Of a stretch of 64,000 nucleotides of DNA, positions 1-9,458 are shown one piece after another. The notes beneath the pieces were generated by a model, which worked only from the letters and a program-made list of their open reading frames with translations, did no database searches and was not told where the DNA came from. Location of the stretch: contig NZ_JAWLHG010000002.1 of assembly GCF_041690465.1 (NCBI RefSeq), positions 314,278 through 378,277 on the forward strand, written 5' to 3'. Numbering within the stretch: the stretch's first letter is position 1; every line of letters begins with the position of its first letter. This DNA is from Falsiroseomonas sp041690465. GTDB taxonomy: Bacteria > Pseudomonadota > Alphaproteobacteria > Acetobacterales > Acetobacteraceae. The translations under genes and the position numbers were made by a program.

Positions 1-1584
1 GCCCTGGCCGCCGCACCCGCCGGTCTGTCGCGCTTCGCCATCGCGCAGCCCGCAGCCGCGCGGACGCTGAAATACGTGCCGCACGCCAACCCCGGCAACA
101 TCGATCCCTTCACCAACACCGCCTTCGTCGCCCGCGACCATGCCTTCCTGGTGTTCGACCAGCTCTACGGCATGAACGAGCGCTTCGAGGCGCAGCCGCA
201 GATGGTGCAGGGCCATGTCGTCGAGAATGATGGCCTGCTCTGGCGCTTCACGCTGCGCGAGGGGCTGAAGTTCCACGACAACACGCCGGTACGCGGGCGC
301 GACTGCGTCGCCTCCATCGCGCGCTGGGGCAAGCGCGACGCCTTCGGCCAGGAGCTGATAGCGCGCGTGGCGGAGATGAAGGAGGAGAGCGACCGCGTCT
401 TCTCCATCCGCCTCAACCGCCCCTTCCCGAAGATGATCGAGGCCTTCTCCAAGGTCACGACAAGCTGCCTGTTCGTGATGCCGGAGCGGCTGGCGAATGT
501 GGACGCGTTCCAGAACATCACGGAGGCGGTGGGCAGCGGGCCCTATCGCTTCGTCGCCAGCGAATGGGTGCCCGGCTCGCGCCTGGCCTACACGAGGAAC
601 CCGGACTACGTGCCGGTCTCCGGCGGCCAGCCGAGCATGACGGCCGGACCGAAGGTCGCGCATTTCGACCGCGTGGAGTGGCACATCATCCCCGACCACT
701 CGACGGCGGCGGCCGCCCTGCAATCCGGCGAGATCGACTGGTGGGAGCAGCCGACGGCGGACCTCTTCCCCGTCTTCATGCGCGGCGCGAATGCCCGCAA
801 CATCGCCGTGGACATCATCAACAGTTCCGGCCTGATCGGAATCTTCCGCCCCAATCACCTGACCGCGCCCTTCGACAACCCCGCGGTGCGCCGCGCGGTG
901 CTGACCGCGATCAACCAGATCGACTTCATGACCGCGGTGATCGGCGAAACCGGCGTGCAGGGCCGGCCCAACCTGCGGCGCGAGGGCATCGGCTATTTCG
1001 CGCCGGAAAGCCCTTCGGCCTCCGCCGTCGGGCTCGACCGGCTGAAGAAGAACGTGGATGCCGCGCGGTCCGAGTTGCAGGCGGCCGGCGCCATGGGCGC
1101 AAAGCTGGTGGTGCTGAACGCCACCGACCTCGCCTCGATCAACGCGGCCTCCCTGGTCGGCGCCGACCTGTTCAGCCGCATGGGCTTCAACGTGGACCTG
1201 GTCAGCACGGACTGGGGCACGCTCGTTGCGCGCCGCGCGAGCAAGAACCCGCTGGAGCAGGGCGGCTGGAGCGGCTTCTTCACCTTCTGGTCCGGCGTGG
1301 ACCATTGGAACCCGGCAAGCCACGCCTCGATCCGCGGCCATGGCGCCAATGCCTGGCCGGGCTGGCCGACCATCCCCGCCATCGAGCAGCAGCGCAACGC
1401 CTGGTTCGACGCGCCGGACGAGGCCGCCGCGAAGGCCGCGACGACGGAGATGCAGCGCATCGCCTTCGACGAGGTGCCCTATGTCCCCACCGGGATGTAC
1501 TACCAGCCCACGGCCTATCGCCGGAACCTCACCGGCATGCTCAAGGGTCAGCCGCCGCTGTTCTGGAACATCCGCCGGGCCTGA
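1..1584 (+). CDS. ABC transporter solute-binding protein, family 5 (paralog 1 of 5; 5' end outside window)
   Basis: The reading frame is open from the first base, so the true start and part of the signal peptide lie upstream; about 527 residues are visible. The visible N-terminus (APAGLSRFAIAQPAAARTLK) is the end of a secretion signal. It is a periplasmic oligopeptide/nickel-type receptor (SBP_bac_5). It shares the blocks LKFHDNTPV, FDRVEWHIIPD, DWWEQPTADL and WSGVDHWNP with the four genes that follow. It is the first visible member of a five-gene tandem array ahead of one permease/ATPase set. The ligand cannot be read from sequence. Confidence 0.9.
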   Translation, partial: ALAAAPAGLSRFAIAQPAAARTLKYVPHANPGNIDPFTNTAFVARDHAFLVFDQLYGMNERFEAQPQMVQGHVVENDGLLWRFTLREGLKFHDNTPVRGRDCVASIARWGKRDAFGQELIARVAEMKEESDRVFSIRLNRPFPKMIEAFSKVTTSCLFVMPERLANVDAFQNITEAVGSGPYRFVASEWVPGSRLAYTRNPDYVPVSGGQPSMTAGPKVAHFDRVEWHIIPDHSTAAAALQSGEIDWWEQPTADLFPVFMRGANARNIAVDIINSSGLIGIFRPNHLTAPFDNPAVRRAVLTAINQIDFMTAVIGETGVQGRPNLRREGIGYFAPESPSASAVGLDRLKKNVDAARSELQAAGAMGAKLVVLNATDLASINAASLVGADLFSRMGFNVDLVSTDWGTLVARRASKNPLEQGGWSGFFTFWSGVDHWNPASHASIRGHGANAWPGWPTIPAIEQQRNAWFDAPDEAAAKAATTEMQRIAFDEVPYVPTGMYYQPTAYRRNLTGMLKGQPPLFWNIRRA

Positions 1585-1607
1585 TACCGAAGGTTGCACG
1601 CCGCACT

Positions 1608-1630
1608 GTCCCGCGCCCCTTGCGCGGGAC
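1608..1630. terminator. Hairpin between SBP paralogs 1 and 2
   Basis: Perfect 9-bp stem (GTCCCGCGC / GCGCGGGAC) with a 5-nt loop, 24 bases after the first SBP stop codon. There is no T-run, so it may be an mRNA processing or stability element rather than a strong terminator. Confidence 0.45.
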
Positions 1631-1700
1631 GCCGGCTTGCGGTTGATGATCGGCCGCCGGCGCGGGCAGCCTGCGCCGGCCCATCAGGAGGCTCACTTCG

Positions 1701-3305
1701 ATGCTGCGACGCCAACTCCTTGGCGGCACGGGGGCGCTGATCGGCGCCTCGGCCATCGGCGCGCCCGCGCTCGGGCAGGGCACCGGCGGTGCCGCGCGGG
1801 TGCTGAAATTCATCCCGCAGGCGGATGTGGCGGTGCTGGACCCGATCCTCACCACCGCCTACGTCACCCGTAACCACGCCTACATGATCTGGGACACGCT
1901 CTACGGCTTTGACGCCGACTACACGGCGCAGCCGCAGATGGTGGAAGGCCACACGATCGAGGATGACGGCAAGCGCATCACCATGCGCCTGCGCGAGGGG
2001 CTGAAGTTCCACGATGGCGAGCCGGTGCGCGCGCGGGACGCCGTGGCCTCGATCCGCCGCTGGGCGGCGAGGGATGCGCTGGGCCAAGTGCTGATGACGC
2101 AGGTGGACGAGCTCGCCGCCGCCGACGACCGCACCATCACCTGGCGCCTGAAGCGCGCCTTCCCGCTGCTGTTCGAGGCGCTGGGCAAGCCCTCCACCCC
2201 TGTCTGCTTCATCATGCCGGAGCGGCTGGCGAGCCAGGATCCGAACCGGCCCATCACCGGCGACCTCATCGGCTCCGGCCCGTTCCGCTTCGCTGCCGAT
2301 GAGCGCGTGCCCGGTGCCCGCGTGGTCTACACGCGCTTCGCCGACTACGTGCCGCGCGCCAGCGGCGACGCCTCCTGGACGGCGGGTCCGAAGCGCGTGC
2401 ATTTCGACCGCGTCGAGTGGCACGTCACGCCCGATGCGGCGACCGCCGCCGCCGCGCTGCAGAACGGCGAGATGGATTGGTGGGAGCAGCCGACCGCCGA
2501 CCTCCAGGCGCTGCTGCGCCGCAACCGCAACGTGACGCTGGAGATCCCGGACCCGACCGGGCTGATGGCGATCGCCCGCTTCAACCATCTGCACCCGCCC
2601 TTCGACAAGCCGGCGGTGCGCCGCGCGCTGCTCGGCGCGGTGCAGCAATCCGATTTCATGACGGCGGTGATCGGCACCGATCGTAGCCTGTGGCGCGAAG
2701 GCGTGGGCTTCTTCCCGCCGGGCACGCCGCTCGCCTCCGATGCGGGGCTCGAGGCGATCACCGCGCCGCGCGACATGGACAAGGTGAAGCGCGACCTCGC
2801 TGCCGCCGGCTACAACGGCGAGAAGGTGGTGCTGATCGCCGCCTCGGACTTCCCGAGCCTCAACGCGCTGGCGCAGGTGGCGAACGACATGATGCGCCGC
2901 GCCGGGATGAACGTGGACTATGTCTCGACCGACTGGGGCACGGTGGTGCAGCGCCGTGCCAGCAAGGAGGCGCCGGAGCGCGGTGGCTGGAACATGTTCT
3001 GCACCTTCTGGTCGGGCGTGGACATGTTCAACCCTGGCGTCCACCAGAGCCTGCGCGGGCACGGCCAGCAGGCGTGGTTCGGCTGGCCGACCATTCCGCG
3101 CATCGAGGAGCTGCGCCAGGCCTGGTTCGACGCACCGGACCTCGCCGCGCAGCAGCAGGTGGCGCGGCAGATCCAGGAAGTGGCCTTCCAGGAGGTGCCG
3201 TATCTGCCGCTCGGCCAGTATTTCCAGGCGACAGCCTATCGCCGCGGCCTGACCGGCGTGCTGAAGGGCCTGCCGCTGTTCTGGAACGTGCAGCGCAGCG
3301 CCTGA
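1701..3305 (+). CDS. ABC transporter solute-binding protein, family 5 (paralog 2 of 5)
   Basis: 534 residues, typical for SBP_bac_5 proteins. The ATG is preceded by AGGAGG at good spacing. The N-terminus MLRRQLLGGTGALIGASAIG followed by GAPALG is a signal peptide with an RR pair, possibly Tat-dependent. Family blocks include LKFIPQADVAVLDPI, LREGLKFHDGEPV, FDRVEWHVTPD and CTFWSGVDMFNP. It binds an unknown peptide-like or opine-like solute in the periplasm and should deliver it to the permeases at 8517-10384. It is clearly a paralog of the genes on both sides. Confidence 0.93.
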   Translation: MLRRQLLGGTGALIGASAIGAPALGQGTGGAARVLKFIPQADVAVLDPILTTAYVTRNHAYMIWDTLYGFDADYTAQPQMVEGHTIEDDGKRITMRLREGLKFHDGEPVRARDAVASIRRWAARDALGQVLMTQVDELAAADDRTITWRLKRAFPLLFEALGKPSTPVCFIMPERLASQDPNRPITGDLIGSGPFRFAADERVPGARVVYTRFADYVPRASGDASWTAGPKRVHFDRVEWHVTPDAATAAAALQNGEMDWWEQPTADLQALLRRNRNVTLEIPDPTGLMAIARFNHLHPPFDKPAVRRALLGAVQQSDFMTAVIGTDRSLWREGVGFFPPGTPLASDAGLEAITAPRDMDKVKRDLAAAGYNGEKVVLIAASDFPSLNALAQVANDMMRRAGMNVDYVSTDWGTVVQRRASKEAPERGGWNMFCTFWSGVDMFNPGVHQSLRGHGQQAWFGWPTIPRIEELRQAWFDAPDLAAQQQVARQIQEVAFQEVPYLPLGQYFQATAYRRGLTGVLKGLPLFWNVQRSA

Positions 3306-3342
3306 CGGCCACACGCACGCGTGAGACGAGGGCGAGAGATGG

Positions 3343-3398
3343 GCGCCGCCGCGGGGGGACCTGCGGCGGCGCTTCGCATTCCGGGGCTTGCGAAGCCC
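3343..3398. terminator. Two hairpins between SBP paralogs 2 and 3
   Basis: The first is a perfect 10-bp stem GCGCCGCCGC / GCGGCGGCGC (3343-3352 and 3363-3372). The second is GGGCTT GCG AAGCCC (3384-3398). Neither has a T-tract. Intercistronic hairpins like these often set differential mRNA stability in receptor/transporter operons; that role is inferred here. Confidence 0.4.
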
Positions 3399-3444
3399 GC
3401 GAGGTGATGATCCCATCTGCGGCAATGCAATGGGAGGCATCCAC

Positions 3445-5037
3445 GTGAACCGACGCGACCTCGTCAAGGGCGCCGCCGCCGGCGCATCCCTCGCCGCGCT
3501 GCCGCGCTTCGGCATCGCACAGCCGGCGCGCAGCCGCGTGCTGAAGTTCGTGCCGCAGGCCAATCTCGCGGTCCTCGACCCGATCTGGACCACGGCCTAC
3601 ATCACCCGCAATCACGGCTACATGATCTACGATACGCTCTACGGCATCGACGGGCAGTTCCGCGCCCAGCCGCAGATGGCCGAGGGCATGTCGGACGAGA
3701 ATGGCGGCCGGGTCGTTACCATCACCATCCGCCAGGGCCCGAAGTTCCACGACGGCACGCCGGTGCTGGCGCGTGACGCGGTGGCCAGCCTCAAGCGCTG
3801 GATGCGGCGCAGCCCGATGGGCCAGAAGCTCAACGACTTCACCGACGAGCTCGTGGCGGTCGACGACCGGCGCCTGCAGTTCCGGCTGAAGCAGCCCTTC
3901 CCCCTGCTCGCCCAGGCGCTCGGCAACCTCGGCGCGCCGATCCCCTTCATCATGCCCGAGCGGGTCGCGCTGACCGATCCCTTCACCCAGATCCGCGAGA
4001 CGATCGGCAGCGGCCCGTACCGCTTCAAGGCGGACGAGTTCAACTCCGGCAGCATGGTCGTCTATGAGCGCAACCCGGAGTACAGCCCGACGCCGGTGAA
4101 CGCCGAGGGCATGACCGCCGGGCCGAAGCTCGTGCATTTCGACCGCGTGGAGTGGCACATCATCACCGATGCCGCGACCTCCGCCGGCGCGCTGCAGACC
4201 GGCGAGATCGACTGGTACGAGCAGCCGCCGCCGGAGATCCAGGAGCTGCTGCGCCGCCAGCGCAACGTGAAGGTCGAGCCGATCGACCCGCTGCCGCTGA
4301 CCGGCATCATGCGCCTGAACCACCTGCACCCGCCCTTCGACAAGAAGGAGATGCGGCAGGCGATCCTGCCCGCGGTGGACCAGAAGGACTTCATGATCGC
4401 CATCGTCGGCCCGGAGGAGAGCCAGTACCGCACCGGCACCGGCCTGTTCACGCCGGGCTCGCCGCTGGCCAACGATGCCGGCATGGATGTGCTGACCGGG
4501 CCGCGCAGCATCGACCGCGCGAAGCAGATGCTGAAGGACGCCGGCTACACCGACCAGCTCATCCGTTTGATCGGCTCCACCGACATCCTGGCACCGACCG
4601 CGATGACGCAGGTCGCGGTGGACATGTTCCGCCGCTTGGGCGTGAACTTCGACCCCGTGCTGACCGACTGGGGCACGGTGGTGCAGCGCCGCGCGAGCAG
4701 GGAGCCGCTGGAGAATGGCGGGTGGTCGGTGTTCTGCACCGCCTTCGCCTCCTTCGACTTCCTCGATCCCGCCGGGCATTATCCCCTGCGCGGGAACGGG
4801 CGCAATGCCTGGTTCGGCTGGCCGACCATCCCGCGGCTCGAGGAGCTGCGCGACCAGTGGTTCGTCGCGCCCGACCTCGACGTGCAGAAGCGCATCGCGC
4901 GGGAGATGCAGCAGGTGGCCCTCGACGAGGTCGCGTATATCCCGCTGGGATCGTACATGCAGAACACCGCCCTGAACCGCAACCTGACGGACAGGGTTGA
5001 AGGGTTCGCGATCTTCTGGGACATCAAGCGGGCCTGA
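3445..5037 (+). CDS. ABC transporter solute-binding protein, family 5 (paralog 3 of 5)
   Basis: 530 residues from a GTG start. I chose 3445 because GGGAGG sits 7 bases upstream and it gives a clean signal peptide starting MNRRDLVKGAAAGASLAALP with a Tat-like RRDLVK. An in-frame ATG at 3430 overlaps the ribosome site and is less likely. It contains the paralog blocks LKFVPQANLAVLDPI, PKFHDGTPV, FDRVEWHIITD and LTDWGTVVQRRASREP. It differs in having DWYEQPPPEIQELL where the others have DWWE, and FCTAFASFDFLDP instead of the FWSG block. This suggests a changed binding pocket. Confidence 0.92.
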   Translation: MNRRDLVKGAAAGASLAALPRFGIAQPARSRVLKFVPQANLAVLDPIWTTAYITRNHGYMIYDTLYGIDGQFRAQPQMAEGMSDENGGRVVTITIRQGPKFHDGTPVLARDAVASLKRWMRRSPMGQKLNDFTDELVAVDDRRLQFRLKQPFPLLAQALGNLGAPIPFIMPERVALTDPFTQIRETIGSGPYRFKADEFNSGSMVVYERNPEYSPTPVNAEGMTAGPKLVHFDRVEWHIITDAATSAGALQTGEIDWYEQPPPEIQELLRRQRNVKVEPIDPLPLTGIMRLNHLHPPFDKKEMRQAILPAVDQKDFMIAIVGPEESQYRTGTGLFTPGSPLANDAGMDVLTGPRSIDRAKQMLKDAGYTDQLIRLIGSTDILAPTAMTQVAVDMFRRLGVNFDPVLTDWGTVVQRRASREPLENGGWSVFCTAFASFDFLDPAGHYPLRGNGRNAWFGWPTIPRLEELRDQWFVAPDLDVQKRIAREMQQVALDEVAYIPLGSYMQNTALNRNLTDRVEGFAIFWDIKRA

Positions 5038-5060
5038 GCAATCATCGAAGGGGGAAGGTG

Positions 5061-6656
5061 ATGAAGCGCCGCACATTGCTGGCGGGGATCGCGGCGGGGG
5101 CGGCGATGCCGGCCCTGCCATCGGCGCCGGCCATCGCGCAGGGCGCCGCGGCGCGCACGCTGCGCTTCGTGCCGCAGGCGAACCTCGCCAGCCTGGACCC
5201 GATCTGGTCCACCGCCGTCGTGGTCCGCAACCACGGGCTGATGGTGTACGACACGCTCTACGGGCTCGGTTCGGATTTCCGCCCGCGGCCGCAGATGGCC
5301 GCGGGCCACGAGATCACCGATGACGGCAGGCGCTGGACCATCACGCTCCGCCCCGGCCTGCGCTTCCACGATGGCGAGCCGGTGCGCGCCGCCGACTGCG
5401 TCGCCTCGATCCGCCGATGGGCGAAGCGCGACGTGCTCGGCCAGCGGCTCGACGCGCTGCTTGATGAGATCCGCGCGGTCGACGACACGCGGTTCGAGAT
5501 GCGGATCAAGAAGCCCTGGCCTGGCCTCGCCTTCGCCTTCGGCAAGCCCTCGGCCAACATGTGCGCGATCATGCCGGAGCGGGTGGCGCGCACCGATCCC
5601 TTCACGCAAATCACCGAGACGATCGGCAGCGGTCCGTTCCGCTTCCTCGCGGATCAGTTCCGCCCCGGCGATCGCGTGGCATATGAACGCTTCGCGCAGT
5701 ACCAGCCGCGGCAGGAGCCGGTGGACTTCCTCGCCGGCGGAAAGGTCGTGCATTTCGACCGCGTGGAATGGATCGTCATGCCCGATCCCTCCACCGCGTC
5801 CGCGGCGCTGCAGAACAACGAGGCGGATTGGTGGGAAACGCCGCTGCCGGACCTGCTGCCGCTGCTGCGCCGCAACCGCGACATCACGGTGGATCTGGTG
5901 AACACCGCCGGCAACCTCGGCGTGATGCGGTTCAACTTCCTGCATCCGCCCTTCGACAACCCGGCGGTGCGCCGCGCCCTGCTGCCGGCGGTGGACCAGA
6001 CCGCCTTCATGAACGCCGCGATGGGCACCGACCCCTCGCTGTTCCGCGTGCCGGCGGGCGCCTTCACGCCCGGCACGCCGCTGGCCAACGATGCCGGGCT
6101 AGAGGTGCTGAGCGCGCCGCGCGACATCGAGGCGGCACGGCGGATGCTGCGCGAGGCCGGCTACCGCAACGAGCGCGTGGTGATGCTCTCCGCCACCGAC
6201 CTGCCGGTGCTGCAGAGCCTGGCAGAAGTCGCCGCCGACCTGCTCCGCCGCGTCGGCTTCAATGTGGACCTGCAGGCGATGGACTGGGGCACGCATATCC
6301 AGCGCCGCACCAATCGCGGCCCGGTGGACCAGGGCGGCTGGAGCCTGTTCTGCACCACCTGGGAAGGGCTCGATGTCTCGGTGCCCGGCAGCCACCAGCC
6401 GATCCGCGGCCATGGCGCGCCTGCCTGGGCCGGCTGGCCGACCATTCCGCGTCTCGAGGAACTGCGCGAGGCTTGGTTCGAGGCGCCCGACCTCGCCGCC
6501 GAGCGCCGCATCGCCGAGGAGATGCAGCGCGTGGTCTGGCAGGAGGTGCCGTTCATCCCCCTCGGCCAGGTGCTGCCCTCCATGGCTTACAGGCGCAGCA
6601 TCACCGGTGTCGTGAAGGGTGGCCCTGCGCTGTTCTGGGGCGTGCGTCGCGCCTGA
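5061..6656 (+). CDS. ABC transporter solute-binding protein, family 5 (paralog 4 of 5)
   Basis: 531 residues. The ATG at 5061 has GGGGGAAGG just upstream; an in-frame GTG at 5058 is the alternative. The signal peptide begins MKRRTLLAGIAAGAAMPALP. Conserved blocks are LRFVPQANLASLDPIW, LRFHDGEPVRAADCVASI, FDRVEWIVMPDPSTASAALQ and DWWETPLPDLLPLLRRN. It follows paralog 3 by only 23 bases, so the two are probably co-transcribed. FCTTWEGLDVSVP replaces the FWSG block, again suggesting ligand divergence. Confidence 0.92.
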   Translation: MKRRTLLAGIAAGAAMPALPSAPAIAQGAAARTLRFVPQANLASLDPIWSTAVVVRNHGLMVYDTLYGLGSDFRPRPQMAAGHEITDDGRRWTITLRPGLRFHDGEPVRAADCVASIRRWAKRDVLGQRLDALLDEIRAVDDTRFEMRIKKPWPGLAFAFGKPSANMCAIMPERVARTDPFTQITETIGSGPFRFLADQFRPGDRVAYERFAQYQPRQEPVDFLAGGKVVHFDRVEWIVMPDPSTASAALQNNEADWWETPLPDLLPLLRRNRDITVDLVNTAGNLGVMRFNFLHPPFDNPAVRRALLPAVDQTAFMNAAMGTDPSLFRVPAGAFTPGTPLANDAGLEVLSAPRDIEAARRMLREAGYRNERVVMLSATDLPVLQSLAEVAADLLRRVGFNVDLQAMDWGTHIQRRTNRGPVDQGGWSLFCTTWEGLDVSVPGSHQPIRGHGAPAWAGWPTIPRLEELREAWFEAPDLAAERRIAEEMQRVVWQEVPFIPLGQVLPSMAYRRSITGVVKGGPALFWGVRRA

Positions 6657-6815
6657 ACCCGGGTGGCTGGAGTATCGTGGCGGGCGCCCGCATGCAGCGG
6701 CGCGCGCGTGGCACGGCGCGTGCTGGGGTGAGGAGCCGGAGTCGTGGTGCCCCCGCCTTCGCTGCCGTTTCGTGACGGCGGGACGCTGGCGCGCCGCACA
6801 GGATTAGGGCAGTTT

Positions 6816-6829
6816 GCCCCGAACGGGGC
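6816..6829. terminator. Small hairpin in the leader of SBP paralog 5
   Basis: GCCCCG AA CGGGGC with TTT on its 5' side, 25 bases before the next start codon. It lies in a 197-base gap (6657-6853), the longest in the SBP array. The rest of the gap holds no ORF or promoter I can support. Confidence 0.3.
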
Positions 6830-6853
6830 AGAAGAGACGTGGGAGATAACACA

Positions 6854-8452
6854 GTGGATCGCAGATCCTTCCTCAAGGCTGGTGTTGCCGCCGGCGCGGT
6901 CGCCGCGGGCGCCGGGCTGTCCGCCCCAGCCTTCAGCCAGGCCGCCAACCGCCGGCTGCGCTTCGTGCCGCAGGCCAACCTCGCGAATTTCGACCCGATC
7001 TGGGGCACCCAGTACGTGGTCCGCAACGCCTCCGCGATGGTGTGGGACACGCTGTACGGCGTGGACAACACGCTGACCCCGCGCCGCCAGATGGTCGAGG
7101 CCGAGGAGCATTCGCCGGACTTCAAGGTCTGGACCTTCCGCCTGCGCCCCGGCCTGCGCTTCCATGACGGCGAGCCGGTGCTGGCGAAGGACGTGGTCGC
7201 GAGCCTGACGCGCTGGGCCGTGCGCGACCCGATGGGCCAGATGATCCGCGCCATCCAGGACGAGCTCGCAGCGGTGGATGACCGCACGGTGCGGTGGACG
7301 CTGAAGCAGGGCTTCCCGAAGATGCTCTGGGCGCTCGGCAAGACCAACACGCCGATCGCCTTCATCATGCCGGAGCGGATCGCGAAGACCGACCCGTTCC
7401 AGCAGATCGCCGAGTATGTCGGCTCCGGCCCGATGCGCTTCCTGCGCGATGAATGGGTGCCGGGCGCGAGCGCGGCCTTCGCGCGGTTCGAGCAGTACCA
7501 GCCGCGCGAGGATGCCGGCTCCTGGCTCGCCGGCGCCAAGCGCATGATGGTGGACCGGGTGGAATGGGTGGTGATGCCCGACCCCGCCACCGCCTCCGCC
7601 GCGCTGCAGAACGGCGAGGTGGATTGGTGGGAGAACCCGATCTCCGACCTGGTGCCGGTGCTGCGCCGCAACCGCCGGATCCAGGTGGACATCGCCGATC
7701 CGCTCGGCAACATCGGCAGCTTCCGGATGAACCACCTGCATGCGCCCTTCAACAACGTGAAGGCGCGGCGCGCGATCCTGATGGCGATGAGCCAGGAGGA
7801 CTACATGCGCGCGCTGGTGGGTGACGACAACAACCTCTGGAAGCCGCTGCCGGGGTTCTTCACGCCGGGCACGCCGCTCTACACCGAGGCTGGCGGCGAT
7901 ATCCTGAAGGGTCGCCGGGATCTCGATGCGGCCAAGCGACTGCTGGCGGAGAGCGGCTATTCGGGCCAGCCGGTCACCTGCCTCGTCGCACAGGATCAGC
8001 CGATCACCAAGACGCAGGGCGACGTCACCGCCGACCTGCTGAAGCGGCTCGGCATGAATGTGGACTTCATCGCCACCGACTGGGGCACCGTCGGCCAGCG
8101 CCGCGCCATGAAGAATCCGCCCGACCAGGGCGGCTGGGCGATGTTCCATACCTGGCATGCCGGCGCGGATTGCGTGAACCCCGCCTCCTACAACGCGGTG
8201 CGCGGCACCGGTGACCGCGCCTGGTTCGGCTGGCCGACCAGCACCGCGACCGAGGCGGCGATCGACGAATGGTTCGCCGCGCCGAACCTCGATGCGGAGA
8301 AGCAGGCCATCGCCAAGGTGAACACTGCGGCGATGGAGGATGTGGTCTACGCGCCCACCGGCTTCTTCCTCACCTACCAGGGCTGGCGCAGCAATGTCAG
8401 CGGCATCCAGAAGGGGCCGCTGCCCTTCTTCTGGGGCGTCTCCAAGTCGTAA
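6854..8452 (+). CDS. ABC transporter solute-binding protein, family 5 (paralog 5 of 5)
   Basis: 532 residues from GTG 6854, chosen because GGGAG lies 8 bases upstream and it gives MDRRSFLKAGVAAGAVAAGA, a classic Tat-like RRSFLK signal. An in-frame GTG at 6839 would place the ribosome site inside the gene. It shares LRFVPQANLANFDPIW, LRFHDGEPVLAKDVVASL, DRVEWVVMPDPATASAALQ and DWWENPISDLVPVLRRN with its neighbours. It is the receptor directly next to the permease genes. It has HTWHAGADCVNPAS where paralogs 1 and 2 have the FWSG block. Confidence 0.93.
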   Translation: MDRRSFLKAGVAAGAVAAGAGLSAPAFSQAANRRLRFVPQANLANFDPIWGTQYVVRNASAMVWDTLYGVDNTLTPRRQMVEAEEHSPDFKVWTFRLRPGLRFHDGEPVLAKDVVASLTRWAVRDPMGQMIRAIQDELAAVDDRTVRWTLKQGFPKMLWALGKTNTPIAFIMPERIAKTDPFQQIAEYVGSGPMRFLRDEWVPGASAAFARFEQYQPREDAGSWLAGAKRMMVDRVEWVVMPDPATASAALQNGEVDWWENPISDLVPVLRRNRRIQVDIADPLGNIGSFRMNHLHAPFNNVKARRAILMAMSQEDYMRALVGDDNNLWKPLPGFFTPGTPLYTEAGGDILKGRRDLDAAKRLLAESGYSGQPVTCLVAQDQPITKTQGDVTADLLKRLGMNVDFIATDWGTVGQRRAMKNPPDQGGWAMFHTWHAGADCVNPASYNAVRGTGDRAWFGWPTSTATEAAIDEWFAAPNLDAEKQAIAKVNTAAMEDVVYAPTGFFLTYQGWRSNVSGIQKGPLPFFWGVSKS

Positions 8453-8516
8453 GTGCCGGGGCCGCCGGGCGGCGCTTGTGTCGTCCAGCGGCCCTTTGCA
8501 GAGCAGGCAGGATTAG

Positions 8517-9458
8517 ATGTTCGCTTACGTCGTCCGGCGCGTGCTCGCCACCATCCCCGTCATGGCGGTGGTGGCGCTGTTCGTGTTCTCCCTTCTCTAC
8601 ATCGCGCCGGGTGACCCGGCCGCGGTGATCGCCGGCGACCAGGCGACGCCGCAGGATGTCGAGCGTATCCGCGAGAGCCTCGGCCTCGACCGTCCCTACC
8701 TCGTGCGCTTCGGCGCCTGGGTCTGGGACATCCTGCGCGGCGATCTCGGCGTCTCCATCTTCACCAACCTGCCGGTCAGCCGGATGATCCAGCAGCGGAT
8801 CGAGCCGACGCTGTCGCTGATGGTGGTCACGCTCATCCTGGCGATCAGCATCGCGGTGCCGATGGGCGTGGTGGCGGCCTGGAAGCAGGGCACCCTCATC
8901 GACCGCGCGGTGATGGCGTTCGCGGTGCTCGGCTTCTCGGTGCCGGTCTTCGTCGTCGGCTACCTGCTCGCCTACTACTTCGCGCTGGAGTGGGACCTGC
9001 TGCCGGTGCAGGGCTACACGCCCTTCGCCGAGGGCTTCTGGCCCTGGCTCGAGAACCTGATCCTGCCTTCGATCGCACTGGGGTCGGTCTACATCGCACT
9101 GATCGCGCGGATCACCCGCGCGACCATGCTCGAAGTGCTGCAGCAGGACTACATCCGCACCGCGCGCGCCAAGGGCGTCGGCCAGCGTTCCATCCTGTTC
9201 GTGCACGCGCTGAAGAATGCCGCGGTGCCCATCGTCACGGTGATCGGCATCGGCATCGCGCTGCTGATCGGCGGCGCGGTGGTGACGGAAAGCGTCTTCG
9301 CCATTCCCGGCCTCGGCCGCCTGACGGTGGACGCGATCCTGCGGCGCGACTATCCGGTGATCCAGGGCGTGATCCTGCTGTTCAGCTTCGTCTATGTGCT
9401 GGTGAACCTGGTCATCGACCTGCTCTACACCCTGTTCGATCCGAGGATCCGGTATTGA
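8517..9458 (+). CDS. ABC transporter permease, DppB/OppB-like
   Basis: 313 residues. The N-terminus MFAYVVRRVLATIPVMAVVA is the standard first membrane segment of DppB-type permeases, followed by the IAPGDPAAVIAGDQATPQDV loop. About six membrane segments are visible. The EAA-type cytoplasmic loop reads YIRTARAKGVGQRSILFVHA and contacts the ATPases. With the next gene it forms the membrane channel for solutes brought by the five upstream receptors. The stop codon overlaps the next start (TTGA). Confidence 0.94.
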   Translation: MFAYVVRRVLATIPVMAVVALFVFSLLYIAPGDPAAVIAGDQATPQDVERIRESLGLDRPYLVRFGAWVWDILRGDLGVSIFTNLPVSRMIQQRIEPTLSLMVVTLILAISIAVPMGVVAAWKQGTLIDRAVMAFAVLGFSVPVFVVGYLLAYYFALEWDLLPVQGYTPFAEGFWPWLENLILPSIALGSVYIALIARITRATMLEVLQQDYIRTARAKGVGQRSILFVHALKNAAVPIVTVIGIGIALLIGGAVVTESVFAIPGLGRLTVDAILRRDYPVIQGVILLFSFVYVLVNLVIDLLYTLFDPRIRY